The notes beneath the pieces were generated by a model that was given only the letters and a program-made list of their open reading frames with translations, searched no databases and was not told where the DNA came from. From an uncultured Granulosicoccaceae bacterium (GTDB lineage Bacteria > Pseudomonadota > Gammaproteobacteria > Granulosicoccales > Granulosicoccaceae): a stretch of 47,153 nucleotides of DNA. A program made the position numbers and the translations under genes. The stretch is taken from positions 1 through 47,153 of the forward strand of contig CALJAA010000120.1 in the NCBI GenBank assembly GCA_938028465.1, read 5' to 3'. Below, one piece after another: positions 25,569 through 35,264 of this stretch. Position 1 is the first letter of the stretch. Every line of letters starts with the position of its first letter.

Positions 25569-27038
25569 GTGTCATCAACCAACATCATTACCCATATTAG
25601 GCACTATGCCACCGCAGGCGTAGTTTCCGCTGTGGTTGGTTTTTTGACGTTCCCGATTATGACACGAAATCTGTCGGTCGATGACTACGGCATCGTAGGA
25701 CTAATTACTGCGAGTATTGCCTTATTTGTCGCCTTCGGCAAGCTTGGTATGCAGCATTCGATTGTCCGGTATTACGCTGAGGCAATGCAAAACAAACGTT
25801 ATAACTTAATCACCTTTCAATCAACGGTAGTGAGCTTATTTCTTATTTTATCGCTTATCACAATGGCGATTTGGCTTTTTGCTGGAACTTTCGTACTGCC
25901 TCACGTCATCGAAAACAAGAACATAACAAAGTACTTCTGGATCGCCTCGCTATTCATCCTGCTACGCATGGTGGGCAGCGTCACTTGGAATATGCTGCGC
26001 GCACGACAACATAGTGCTGATGTCAGTTACAGCACCATGCTTGGCCGCGGTAGTTATCTACTGATGTTGTTACTGTTGCTGGCGTTTAAACAAGTAAGTT
26101 TAACTTTTGTACTAATTGCTTTTGTGCTAGCAGAGTTAGCTGCTGTGCTGTATGCAGCCTACGCATTTAAACCGTTCTGGTCTTATCGAGCTTCTGCATT
26201 TTCGCCTGATCTTACGAAGAGGCTTTTACGATTTGGTTTACCCTTGATGGCACTTGAGTCTTTGTCTTTACTGCTACGCATGATAGATAGATACATGATT
26301 GGTGCGGTATTAGGTGACAACGAACTAGGCTTATATTCCGCATCTTATAACTTAGTTTCGTATCTTGAGATCATTTTTATCGCCAGTTTAGCCGGTGCAG
26401 TGCGCCCGATGTATACGCAAATATGGGAAAGCGAAGGGCCACAAGCGACTAAGGCTTTTTTGTCTAAGTCGCTGCACAATTATTGGATGCTAGGCATACC
26501 TTGCATCACCGTGTTTATCCTACTCGCACCTGATTTGCTGATTTTTTTAGCAAGTGATCGTTACAGCGCAGGCACAGCAATCATCCCTTACATCGCCTGC
26601 GTTTTTCTACTCGATGGTGCTTTGATTTTTCTGTCCGCTGGCGTGTATTTTCTTGGATCAACCAAAACCTTTTTGGCTTGGGGGCTTTTGGCAGGATTCA
26701 TTAATGTGTTGGGAAATTATTTTGCGATACCTCACTTTGGTATCGAGGGCGCGGCCAGCGTCACTTTATGCTCATTTATTATTTTTACAACTGGCGTGGT
26801 CAATAACGCCTTGCGCTTACTGACGTTTAACTTATCATGGAAAAAGCCGGCTCTGATACTGATTGCATCAGTGGCAGCCTCTGTGGTGTTCAATCGAGCC
26901 TTCGTAGATAACGGTTTTGTCAACATGGCCATAAAAGGCATGCTAGCAAGTATCTGCCTATTGATAGTATTATTGCTGATCGACAAAGATTTAAAAAACT
27001 GGTTGCATAGTCAAGTTACTACTCGACTGAAACGCTAA
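25569..27038 (+). CDS. Wzx-like polysaccharide/lipid-linked oligosaccharide flippase
   Basis: About 489 residues from a GTG at 25569; a TTG at 25563 is the other candidate and neither has a clear ribosome binding site. Twelve to fourteen hydrophobic helices are spread over the full length, with the opening of the MVF/RfbX family: HYATAGVVSAVVGFLTFPIM followed by TRNLSVDDYGIVGL. Also typical are KLGMQHSIVRYYAE and a mid-protein SLLLRMIDRYMIGAVLG. Relatives move lipid-linked glycans or lipid II across the inner membrane. It is the only + strand gene between two NRPS genes, and its stop overlaps the stop of the two-module NRPS (CTAA shared). A peptide or glycolipid made by the cluster is a possible cargo; no glycosyltransferase is nearby. 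Confidence 0.88.
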   Translation: MSSTNIITHIRHYATAGVVSAVVGFLTFPIMTRNLSVDDYGIVGLITASIALFVAFGKLGMQHSIVRYYAEAMQNKRYNLITFQSTVVSLFLILSLITMAIWLFAGTFVLPHVIENKNITKYFWIASLFILLRMVGSVTWNMLRARQHSADVSYSTMLGRGSYLLMLLLLLAFKQVSLTFVLIAFVLAELAAVLYAAYAFKPFWSYRASAFSPDLTKRLLRFGLPLMALESLSLLLRMIDRYMIGAVLGDNELGLYSASYNLVSYLEIIFIASLAGAVRPMYTQIWESEGPQATKAFLSKSLHNYWMLGIPCITVFILLAPDLLIFLASDRYSAGTAIIPYIACVFLLDGALIFLSAGVYFLGSTKTFLAWGLLAGFINVLGNYFAIPHFGIEGAASVTLCSFIIFTTGVVNNALRLLTFNLSWKKPALILIASVAASVVFNRAFVDNGFVNMAIKGMLASICLLIVLLLIDKDLKNWLHSQVTTRLKR

Positions 27039-30000
27039 CTTCCTCCGCCTTTAAGCATTGCCGCAATTCTCGCCATATCGTCTTGGGAATGTTGGGGCTC
27101 TTGTTCCACCCCTTGCGCAGCTGATTCCGCTGCTGCTTGTTCAGCTGTCTGAACTTGAGCACCAACAGCAACATCCGATGCTTGGGCACACAAGCGGATC
27201 GTACCAAGATCAAATATTTCAACAATCGAAAGCGTTATACCCCGATCAGTGGACAAGGACATGATTTGCATAGCCGAAATGGAGTTACCACCCAGGTCAA
27301 AGAAATTAGAATTAACACTGAGCTGGTCTCGCCCTAGCGCCGTCTCCCATATTTCGCTCAAGGCTTTTTCGGTGTCGGTCGCCGGTTGGTTTTCAGGTAA
27401 ATCAAATACATCAATATTGGCAGCAGCCGCCAGATTAGCAGAGCTTGCATGTGGGTCTGGCAATGCCTTGCGATCGATCTTACCGTTCGGCATACGCGGC
27501 ATAGAGTCGATAAACATAAAAGTTGACGGCACCATGTATATCGGTAATTTCTCCCGCAGCAACTCACGCAAAATTAGCTCGTTTGGCGTGACATCCGCAT
27601 AGCTGGTATCTGGCACCATATAGGCAGCTAAAAACTCATTGTCTTGCTGCTTGATTAGTTTTACTACAGCGTGATCTATACCATCAGCCTCACTTAAAAC
27701 CGATTCTATTTCGCCTAACTCGATTCTAAATCCTCGTAACTTAACTTGGCTATCGATACGACCAAGGCATTCCAATTTGCCGTCCTCTGTCCAACGGGCA
27801 AGATCTCCAGTGCGATACACGCGCTCACCCGGATGCATGGGATGCTCAATAAATTTCTCGGCGGTAAGCTCTTCACGATTCACATAACCTAATGTTACGC
27901 CGTCACCTGCGATACAAAGCTCACCCGGAATGGATAGTGGGCATAAATTATTGCCACCATCAAGTATTAAAATTTGTGTATTGGCTATGGGTTTACCAAT
28001 ACTGATCAGGCCCTCAGCATCCGTTATCTGGTCGCAGGTGGACCAAACAGTTGTTTCAGTTGGCCCATACATATTCCATAAGCTGCTGACTTTGGGTATC
28101 AACGCAGCGGCCAAGTCCCGCGGCAAAGCCTCACCCCCCACCAATGCTTTAAACTCAGGCACATCGCCAGCAATGCCGTTCCAATCTGCTGCCAATAGCA
28201 AACGCCACGTGGTAGGTGTGGCTTGCATGACCGTTATTCCCTGCTCTTTAATACGCGCAGCTAACTTGCGGCCGTCAAAGGTCAGATCACGTAACGCGAA
28301 GTCAACACTTGCGCCTGTGATTAGCGGTAAAAACATTTCCAGCACGGCGATATCAAACGAGACGGTTGTTACTGCAAGTAATTTATCGTGCTCGTGCAGG
28401 CCCGGTGTCTCCTGCATTGAATAAAGAAAATTCACCATATTCCATCGGGTAATCTTCACGCCCTTAGGCTTACCAGTTGTGCCAGAGGTATAGATGACAT
28501 AGGCCAAGTCTTCACCACTAGGCGACACCGGTTTTAGCCTATGAGCTTGTTCACTCTTCGCGTGCCTTGAAATGCCATCCCACTCGACATCAAGCGTTAA
28601 TACCGGCGCTGCGTGATCACCTCCCGCAGCCTCAACATCGCTGTTGGTAATTAACAAGGCGACATCAGCGTCAGACAAAATACTATCGATGCGATCTTGT
28701 GGGTAATCTGGGTCAAGTGGTATATAAGCCGCGCCCGCTCGCTGAACCGCAAGTAGTGAGACGAGAAGTTCTGCATCTCGAATCAAGCAAACTGCTACAA
28801 GATCATTCGTACCAATACCACGAGATTGCATATGTGCCGCGAGCACATCGGCATGCTCTGTTAGCTGCTGATAGGTCAGTGATACATCGCCAAAACTTGC
28901 TGCTAGTTTATCTGGATGCAGCAGAGCTTGCTGCCAAACTAAATCAGCAACGTGATGCTCTTGTGGGTAGTCGCGCTGCGTTTGATTGAATGATTCAGTC
29001 ATTTGCTGGATCTCTTCAAAGCTCATCATGTCAATATCAGACACCGTGGCGGATGTATCTAACAAGGTGATTGAGTTAATAATATTAGTAAAGTGCGAAA
29101 TAATTTGCTCAACGGCATTGTCGTCAAACATCTCTTCGATATACATCACTTGTATTTCGAGTAGCTCTTCAGGAAATACCTCAACAGTCATTGGCGTTGG
29201 GCTATTTTCATGTACTCGTCTATCATGCACCTCTAAGGTAAAATCATCAGAAAGCGTTAGCTGGGGCGCATTTTGAAACACCAACAACGAATCAAACATC
29301 GGTGCATTGGCTGGCATTTCGCTCGCCTTTTGGATGTCAGTCAAACTTGAATTTTCGTGCTGTATCAACGCGAGTTGATCTTGCTGAATGGCTTGAACCC
29401 AATCGTATAACGTTGTCGAGCTTTCAAATTTAATGCGCATTGGCAATGAATTAACAAACATGCCTACGGTCGTTTCGTAGTTATCGATGCCAGATGAGCG
29501 GCCAGTAACCGCAAAACCGAACATAACATCATTGGTATCATTGTATTTTGATAAAAGTAAAGCCCACGCGGCTTGCACAATACTATTTGGAGTTACTCTG
29601 CATTTTCTAGAAAAATCATATAAGCGCTCAGTAGACTCTTGATCCACCGCCACCCTGATATTGCCTCTGGCGTATAAGTCTGCTGCTTTGTCAGTTTTCT
29701 TTGATATCGGTGTCGGTAATTTGAAGCCTTGTAATTTGTTGCTCCAAAACGTCTGTATCGATTCACTATTTTGTGAAGCTAGATACGCTACATGATCTTT
29801 AAACTTACCAGCATCCAGCATGTGTGGAGTGTTACCTCTAACAAATGCCTCGTAAGCCAGCAAGGCTTCGTTGGCTATCACCGCTAGCGACCAACCGTCC
29901 ATCAAGATATGGTGCCACTCAAAAATTAAATGAGACAGCTGCTTATTGATCAAGCCCAAATGCACTCGCATCATTGGCTGTTGATCTATCTGAACGGATT

Positions 30001-33000
30001 GCTGAATTGCCTTTGCAGCTATTGCATCACAGCCGGCAACAGCATCAGTTACGCTTTTGTCAGTGAAGTCATGAACATCAATTGATATAGATGCTGTTTT
30101 TGAAACAACCTGAATGGGTTCTTGCAGGCCTTCGTGTAAGACAACACTTCGAAGCATGTCATGACGCTCTATGACAAGGTTCCACGCTTTATTAAATAAC
30201 CCGGCATCCATTTCACCGTGAAGATCACAGCGGATTTGTGCTAGGTAGAGAGGCGCTTGCGTACCTTGCAACAATAAGTGAAAGAGTATGCCCTTTTGCG
30301 CACTAGTCAGAGGAAACGCATCAACAATGTTGTCGGCTCCACCTAGTGACGGCAAACGGCGCGCTAATTCTTCACGTGATAACGATTCGTCATCGCTCGC
30401 AAGGCTACCAGCATCAGAGCTTGGCCCAGCTGAATCTGTTTGCTCAAGCAGATGCAAAAGCGGATTATTATCGATTTCGATAGCGATCTCAGCGACATTC
30501 CCTATCTCGAGAATCTCTTTCAGTGACAAGGCAATACCGAGCTTTCTGGCACCAACCATAATACGCATTGCCGCAATCGAATTGCCGCCAAGGTTAAAAA
30601 AATCAGCGTGAATATTGACATCCTTAAGGCCTAGTGTCGTTTTCCAAAGTGCGACTAGTTTTTCTTCCGTCGGTGTTCTGGGAATGGTTGAGCCTGAATC
30701 ATCAATCTCAATTTTTGGTATCAACAAGCCAAGTGCATTACGATTAATCTTGCCATTTGATAGCAACGGTACCTGCATGATGCGCACCGGCTGAGGCACC
30801 ATGTAGTCTGGCAAGCGTTGCCGTAAATTGTTTAACAAGCCTTGTTCGTCTACCTCCTCACCGGCTGCAGCAACATAAAAACCATAAAGCTGATCATTTT
30901 CGCCAACAAACAGGACAGCTGAACTGACGTTGTCGTACTCGAGCATCGCATTTTCAATTTCGGCTGACTCGATACGATGACCACGTATCTTCAGCTGTGC
31001 ATCAAGCCTACCGTAGTGCTCAATTAGACCTTTATCATTAAAGCGTCCAAGGTCACCGGTTTTAAACAACAAGCCATCCGCAAACGGGTTGGCAACAAAT
31101 TTTTCGCTGTTTAAGTCATTCCGCTCAAAATAACCGCCCGACAAGCCAGCGCCAGCAATACAAATTTCACCTACTGAGCCACTTGGCAATAGTTTCATTT
31201 GATCATCTACAATGTAGATGTTGACGCCATCGATTGGGCGCCCAATAGGCATTTTGATTGCTAGCTTATCGTGCGTGACTACATCGGCTGTGACATCAGC
31301 CGTGACTTCCGTAGACCCATAAAGATTAAGTAGTTGGCAATGCCCTAATTTGTGCAAAAAGCTACGCGCAACGTGTAGCGGCAAAGGCTCACCACTGACG
31401 ATGCAGTATTCAAGAGTTCTGAGGCGGTTCGCAACATCAACCTCACTATCTAATACAACCGATAAAAAAGATGGAACCACCACTAAGCGGCTAATGCGCT
31501 CAGATTCAAGCACATTTACAAATGCAAAAATATCCAACACTGTTTCATCTGAAATGACGACAACCGGCACACCTTGCAACAGTGGACCAAAGAGCTCCCA
31601 TATCGAATCAACAAAACTCAACGCGGTTTTTTGGCAACACACTTCGTCAGTCTGAAATGGATAATGGCGCCACATCCATCCAAAGCGGTTGAGGGTCGCG
31701 GCATGAGTACCAATCACACCTTTTGGTAACCCTGTGCTGCCTGATGTATACATGATGTACAAGGCATCACTGGCGGCATCAGGAGAGCATGCAGAAAATC
31801 CGGTGGCGCTGCTGGTTGGCAAGCTATCAGTAAACACTAGCTGTGCATCACCAACGTTATATTGCGGATCAGTGGCTTGGTTACTAAGCACCAATTTAGC
31901 GCGTGAGTCTTCAACCATATAAGACAAACGATCAGCTGGATAAGTTGGGTCTAATGGCACCATGACGGCGCCTGCCTTCATCACACCCAACATCGCTGGG
32001 TACATCGCTAAGGATCGTTTAAAACAAATACCGATAGCATCACCTGGCTTAATGCCCTGCGCTACCAAAAAAGCCGCGATGGCGTTCGATTGATCATCAA
32101 GTTGTGCATAGCTAAGTTGCGCAGTTGAATCCTTTATTGCAATCGCCTGCGGCGTACGCTTGGCTTGCAGCGCAAAATGAGCATGTAAGGTATCAGGTTG
32201 GATCGCATTGGGCTTTGGCCCCGTGCCATTTTCTAGTAAGGCCAATCGAGCTTGATCATCAACGATCTCGAATGCACTGACGGCTTGATCAGGATCCTCC
32301 AACAATGCGTTTAACACCGTGCAGAAAGTATCAGAGTAGGTTTGTTGATATTGCTTGTTAAAGACGCTGGCGGCAAGATCTACAGAAAGCGTAAATTCAC
32401 CGTCACCTGAAAAATCGTTAACGTTTAAATCGAGCTGCGAGTTGGAATCTGAATATCCAGCGTAGTGCCAAACCACATCCACAGGCATATCAGCAAAGTG
32501 TGTAATTTGGGATGTCAGTACATTAACGCTTGAAGCATAAGCTGATTGACTCTCTTTAGTTTGAACGCCTGGTTCGATATGCGAAAACGACTTCATGGCC
32601 TCGCGCATAATTTGCCGAGCAATATCCCTAAAGCTGTCAGAATACGTCAGCGATAAATCTAGAAACCCAATCGCCGTAAACATACCTAAAGTTTCACGAT
32701 CGCTCGGTGTTTGTCTGCCGTGCGCAGGAAACCCCAGGTGGAGTTCGGTTTTACGGTGCAGCCTATAGCCCGTGACCATCATGGTGGTAGCCATTAGTGA
32801 AAACAGCGACATATCACGGCCAATGGATTTAAAACCAGGCTGCTTTAAGGTTTCGTCAATCGCCTGCCTTTGCGCGTGAGTAAGCACTATCGGGGTGCGC
32901 ACCTTTGCATGTGAATGATCAAACGGTTTTCCAAAATAGACTGGCTCTTCTACTTCGCGTGCAGATTTTTCACGCCAATAGTTGCTTATTCTGTTTCGAC

Positions 33001-33580
33001 GATCACTCCCATCTAGCTCACGTTGCGCTTCTAAAAATTCGTAATAGGAAGGAATCTGGCAATCGTTGGAACTATCAGCGGTCATGGATCGATCAGCTTG
33101 GCTATAGATACACGATAGTTTTTTCAACAGTAGTTCGATATTAAAACCATCGGTGCTGATGTGATGCTGACACCAGTAGAAAACATGCGTGTTATCGGGT
33201 AATGAAACTAACGCACCATCAAACATTTTCTTGCGCGGATCGATTGGCACAGCACAACGATTAGCAATCCATTGATCCAAATCGTCAGGGTTGGCCATAG
33301 TCACTAGCTCGCAATCAGCTTTGATCGTTGGCACACGTTGTTGCGAAGGATGATCTGTCTCTTCGTCTACGATCACGCTTTGCAAGTTATCTGATGCCTG
33401 CACTAGGGTTTCTAGCGCCGTCGTAAAGCGCTGTATATTTAGATCACCTTTTATTGTGTAAGTAACTAGTAGGTTATATAACGGAACATCTTGAGCTACC
33501 GATTGCGCTAACCAAACTAGATGCTGAGCACGGCTCAGAGGTTGAGATGTATTCATCTTGGTATTCACTTTGGTATTCAC
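27035..33580 (-). CDS. Two-module NRPS: C-A(beta-Ala)-T-C-A(Gly)-T
   Basis: A 2181-residue synthetase. Domains: C1 (about 12-430; His139-His140-IST-Asp144-Gly), A1 (about 465-960), T1 (Ser1001 in LGGNSIAA), C2 (about 1085-1520; His1223-His1224-ILM-Asp1228-Gly), A2 (about 1545-2040; YTSGTTGKPKG) and T2 (Ser2100 in LGGNSISA). The codes aligned to GrsA are VDWVISLADK for A1, identical to the beta-alanine code I remember, and DILQVGMVWK for A2, one step from the glycine code DILQLGLIWK. No epimerase, methyltransferase or thioesterase. The first domain is a C domain, so an acyl or aminoacyl donor is expected. The Ala/Gln/Glu-rich tail ending MARIAAMLKGGGS may dock to the third module. The GTG start overlaps the GH3 stop; GTG 33568 and ATG 33556 are alternatives. 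Confidence 0.95.
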   Translation of the reverse strand: MNTKVNTKMNTSQPLSRAQHLVWLAQSVAQDVPLYNLLVTYTIKGDLNIQRFTTALETLVQASDNLQSVIVDEETDHPSQQRVPTIKADCELVTMANPDDLDQWIANRCAVPIDPRKKMFDGALVSLPDNTHVFYWCQHHISTDGFNIELLLKKLSCIYSQADRSMTADSSNDCQIPSYYEFLEAQRELDGSDRRNRISNYWREKSAREVEEPVYFGKPFDHSHAKVRTPIVLTHAQRQAIDETLKQPGFKSIGRDMSLFSLMATTMMVTGYRLHRKTELHLGFPAHGRQTPSDRETLGMFTAIGFLDLSLTYSDSFRDIARQIMREAMKSFSHIEPGVQTKESQSAYASSVNVLTSQITHFADMPVDVVWHYAGYSDSNSQLDLNVNDFSGDGEFTLSVDLAASVFNKQYQQTYSDTFCTVLNALLEDPDQAVSAFEIVDDQARLALLENGTGPKPNAIQPDTLHAHFALQAKRTPQAIAIKDSTAQLSYAQLDDQSNAIAAFLVAQGIKPGDAIGICFKRSLAMYPAMLGVMKAGAVMVPLDPTYPADRLSYMVEDSRAKLVLSNQATDPQYNVGDAQLVFTDSLPTSSATGFSACSPDAASDALYIMYTSGSTGLPKGVIGTHAATLNRFGWMWRHYPFQTDEVCCQKTALSFVDSIWELFGPLLQGVPVVVISDETVLDIFAFVNVLESERISRLVVVPSFLSVVLDSEVDVANRLRTLEYCIVSGEPLPLHVARSFLHKLGHCQLLNLYGSTEVTADVTADVVTHDKLAIKMPIGRPIDGVNIYIVDDQMKLLPSGSVGEICIAGAGLSGGYFERNDLNSEKFVANPFADGLLFKTGDLGRFNDKGLIEHYGRLDAQLKIRGHRIESAEIENAMLEYDNVSSAVLFVGENDQLYGFYVAAAGEEVDEQGLLNNLRQRLPDYMVPQPVRIMQVPLLSNGKINRNALGLLIPKIEIDDSGSTIPRTPTEEKLVALWKTTLGLKDVNIHADFFNLGGNSIAAMRIMVGARKLGIALSLKEILEIGNVAEIAIEIDNNPLLHLLEQTDSAGPSSDAGSLASDDESLSREELARRLPSLGGADNIVDAFPLTSAQKGILFHLLLQGTQAPLYLAQIRCDLHGEMDAGLFNKAWNLVIERHDMLRSVVLHEGLQEPIQVVSKTASISIDVHDFTDKSVTDAVAGCDAIAAKAIQQSVQIDQQPMMRVHLGLINKQLSHLIFEWHHILMDGWSLAVIANEALLAYEAFVRGNTPHMLDAGKFKDHVAYLASQNSESIQTFWSNKLQGFKLPTPISKKTDKAADLYARGNIRVAVDQESTERLYDFSRKCRVTPNSIVQAAWALLLSKYNDTNDVMFGFAVTGRSSGIDNYETTVGMFVNSLPMRIKFESSTTLYDWVQAIQQDQLALIQHENSSLTDIQKASEMPANAPMFDSLLVFQNAPQLTLSDDFTLEVHDRRVHENSPTPMTVEVFPEELLEIQVMYIEEMFDDNAVEQIISHFTNIINSITLLDTSATVSDIDMMSFEEIQQMTESFNQTQRDYPQEHHVADLVWQQALLHPDKLAASFGDVSLTYQQLTEHADVLAAHMQSRGIGTNDLVAVCLIRDAELLVSLLAVQRAGAAYIPLDPDYPQDRIDSILSDADVALLITNSDVEAAGGDHAAPVLTLDVEWDGISRHAKSEQAHRLKPVSPSGEDLAYVIYTSGTTGKPKGVKITRWNMVNFLYSMQETPGLHEHDKLLAVTTVSFDIAVLEMFLPLITGASVDFALRDLTFDGRKLAARIKEQGITVMQATPTTWRLLLAADWNGIAGDVPEFKALVGGEALPRDLAAALIPKVSSLWNMYGPTETTVWSTCDQITDAEGLISIGKPIANTQILILDGGNNLCPLSIPGELCIAGDGVTLGYVNREELTAEKFIEHPMHPGERVYRTGDLARWTEDGKLECLGRIDSQVKLRGFRIELGEIESVLSEADGIDHAVVKLIKQQDNEFLAAYMVPDTSYADVTPNELILRELLREKLPIYMVPSTFMFIDSMPRMPNGKIDRKALPDPHASSANLAAAANIDVFDLPENQPATDTEKALSEIWETALGRDQLSVNSNFFDLGGNSISAMQIMSLSTDRGITLSIVEIFDLGTIRLCAQASDVAVGAQVQTAEQAAAESAAQGVEQEPQHSQDDMARIAAMLKGGGS

Positions 33581-35232
33581 TCAGCGTTGTTGTTGAGGAG
33601 ACGGGCAGATTTGATTTGATCATGACAATCCAATCGACTAGTCAGCACCTCAGATTTAACTTGTTCATCACTCACTCCCGCAGCCTTTGTGCTTACCCGG
33701 GCACTACGTAACGCGCCTTGATCAACTCTATAAGCTTCAATAGCGCCTAAACGGCCGGAGTGGCACTTGTCGGCGTATTCGCTATTAGCACGTTTTAAGG
33801 CGTCATCAAAAGTATGACACCAAGCTTGCGCTTGATCATCGCTACTGTTTAAAAAATCCAACATCAGGGAGTAATGAGGGTCTTCACCGCTGGAGGGATA
33901 ACATAAAAACTCCACCGGGCTAATTCCAGTTTGGCTAGCGGCTTCAGCAGCCGCTTGCAGCACATGTTTCTCGGTTAGTTTTTCGCCAGTGATGCTAGAT
34001 GTTTTACCAAAACGATATAAGAATTCGATGGTTGGCACGGTATCGATGAAGCCAGTTACTTGTACACAATCACCCATTCGATAACGATAGAGCCCCCCAC
34101 CAGTAGTTACCACTAACTCATAGCGCTTGCCCTTTTCTAGCTGCCAAGCGAAATGAGTTTTTGCATTAGGGGTTTCTACATCTGCCTCTTCAATAAATTC
34201 ATAAAAATGCGTGGTGTAGGCCAAGGCACCGCCACTAACGGAATCTTTAACCGGTATGGCCATCATGCATTCGCTTGATTGGGTAATGTAATCGCGTACG
34301 GGTAGATCATTCAGAAACGGCGCAAGTTGTTCAAAGTAAGGTTGCACAATATTGGAACGCCAACACACAACTAGTTTTAGCATCGGCCAGATGTCTTGCA
34401 AATGAGGTGTAACGTTTTTATCAAGTGCTGTTTCAAGCCTGTTAGCCGCACCTTCATCAACACGTAAGTAAGATTCAAGTGTTTGCTTACCCTCTACGTT
34501 CAAGCACGCCAACACATGATCATCATTTGTACCCCAATGGCCAGATTGCAAGCCTTTTATCAGTTGTGCAGAATGCGTTTGGATAACGCGGCAAAATTGC
34601 AATAAAGTGCTGGGATTTAGGCACATAATACAATGTAAGTCTGATTGCATCAGCAATCGTGCTATCGCGTAAAGCCGCGCGTCAAGATCATCAACTAGGC
34701 GTAATTCAGTAGGCAATGGCCATCGGGCAATGGTATTCATGCCACGCCCGCGACGCGACCAAAAACTGGATTCGGAACACACCTCAATACCTGATTGATC
34801 GGGTTCCGGTTGGCTGGCATCAATAAAATTACTAACTAAGGTGCCCGTCGCAACCTCTGGGTAATCGCGGTAGATCATGCCCCAAAAAATGGCAAACGCC
34901 CCAACCTTTTGCCTCATCAGTGCAGGTGTTACGGGTATTAATTTGGGTTTTGATGTTGATCCACTGGTTTTAAAAAACGCGAGCGTGCGATCAGCGGTAA
35001 GGCTATTAGCATTGGCCTCTATCCGATCCACCCATGGACGAAGGTCTTCATAGTTTGCTACTGGCACCTGATCAACATATTCTTCAGCCGATGCGACGTT
35101 GCTGGCGTTTAGTGAGCCTGCATAGTCGGACGACACAAAGCTTTGTAGAATTGTGGCCAGCACTTCACGCTGACACCGCTCTAATGCTGGTGTATTGTCA
35201 TTAAAAAAATCAAGATGAGGATTTGAAGTCAA
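33577..35232 (-). CDS. GH3-family acyl-acid amido synthetase
   Basis: A 551-residue member of the GH3 (auxin-responsive promoter) branch of adenylating enzymes. In plants these form acyl-AMP and join jasmonate, auxin or benzoates to amino acids. Motifs: FFKTSGSTSKPKLIPVT (ATP loop), a middle RDYITQSSECMMAIP, TTGGGLYRYRMGDCVQVTGF (the GH3-typical Y-R-Y-x-x-G-D) and SSITGEKLTEKHVL with the hinge region. The start is a TTG preceded by AGGGAAAG, with no nearby ATG. It overlaps the two-module NRPS by 4 bp, so they are coupled. It could make the acyl cap, form an acyl-amino acid that enters the first C domain, or amidate the finished chain; the order of genes favours an early step (inference). Confidence 0.9.
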   Translation of the reverse strand: MTSNPHLDFFNDNTPALERCQREVLATILQSFVSSDYAGSLNASNVASAEEYVDQVPVANYEDLRPWVDRIEANANSLTADRTLAFFKTSGSTSKPKLIPVTPALMRQKVGAFAIFWGMIYRDYPEVATGTLVSNFIDASQPEPDQSGIEVCSESSFWSRRGRGMNTIARWPLPTELRLVDDLDARLYAIARLLMQSDLHCIMCLNPSTLLQFCRVIQTHSAQLIKGLQSGHWGTNDDHVLACLNVEGKQTLESYLRVDEGAANRLETALDKNVTPHLQDIWPMLKLVVCWRSNIVQPYFEQLAPFLNDLPVRDYITQSSECMMAIPVKDSVSGGALAYTTHFYEFIEEADVETPNAKTHFAWQLEKGKRYELVVTTGGGLYRYRMGDCVQVTGFIDTVPTIEFLYRFGKTSSITGEKLTEKHVLQAAAEAASQTGISPVEFLCYPSSGEDPHYSLMLDFLNSSDDQAQAWCHTFDDALKRANSEYADKCHSGRLGAIEAYRVDQGALRSARVSTKAAGVSDEQVKSEVLTSRLDCHDQIKSARLLNNNAE

Positions 35233-35264
35233 CGCTTTCCCTGGGCTTAAACTAAACTAGTGTT

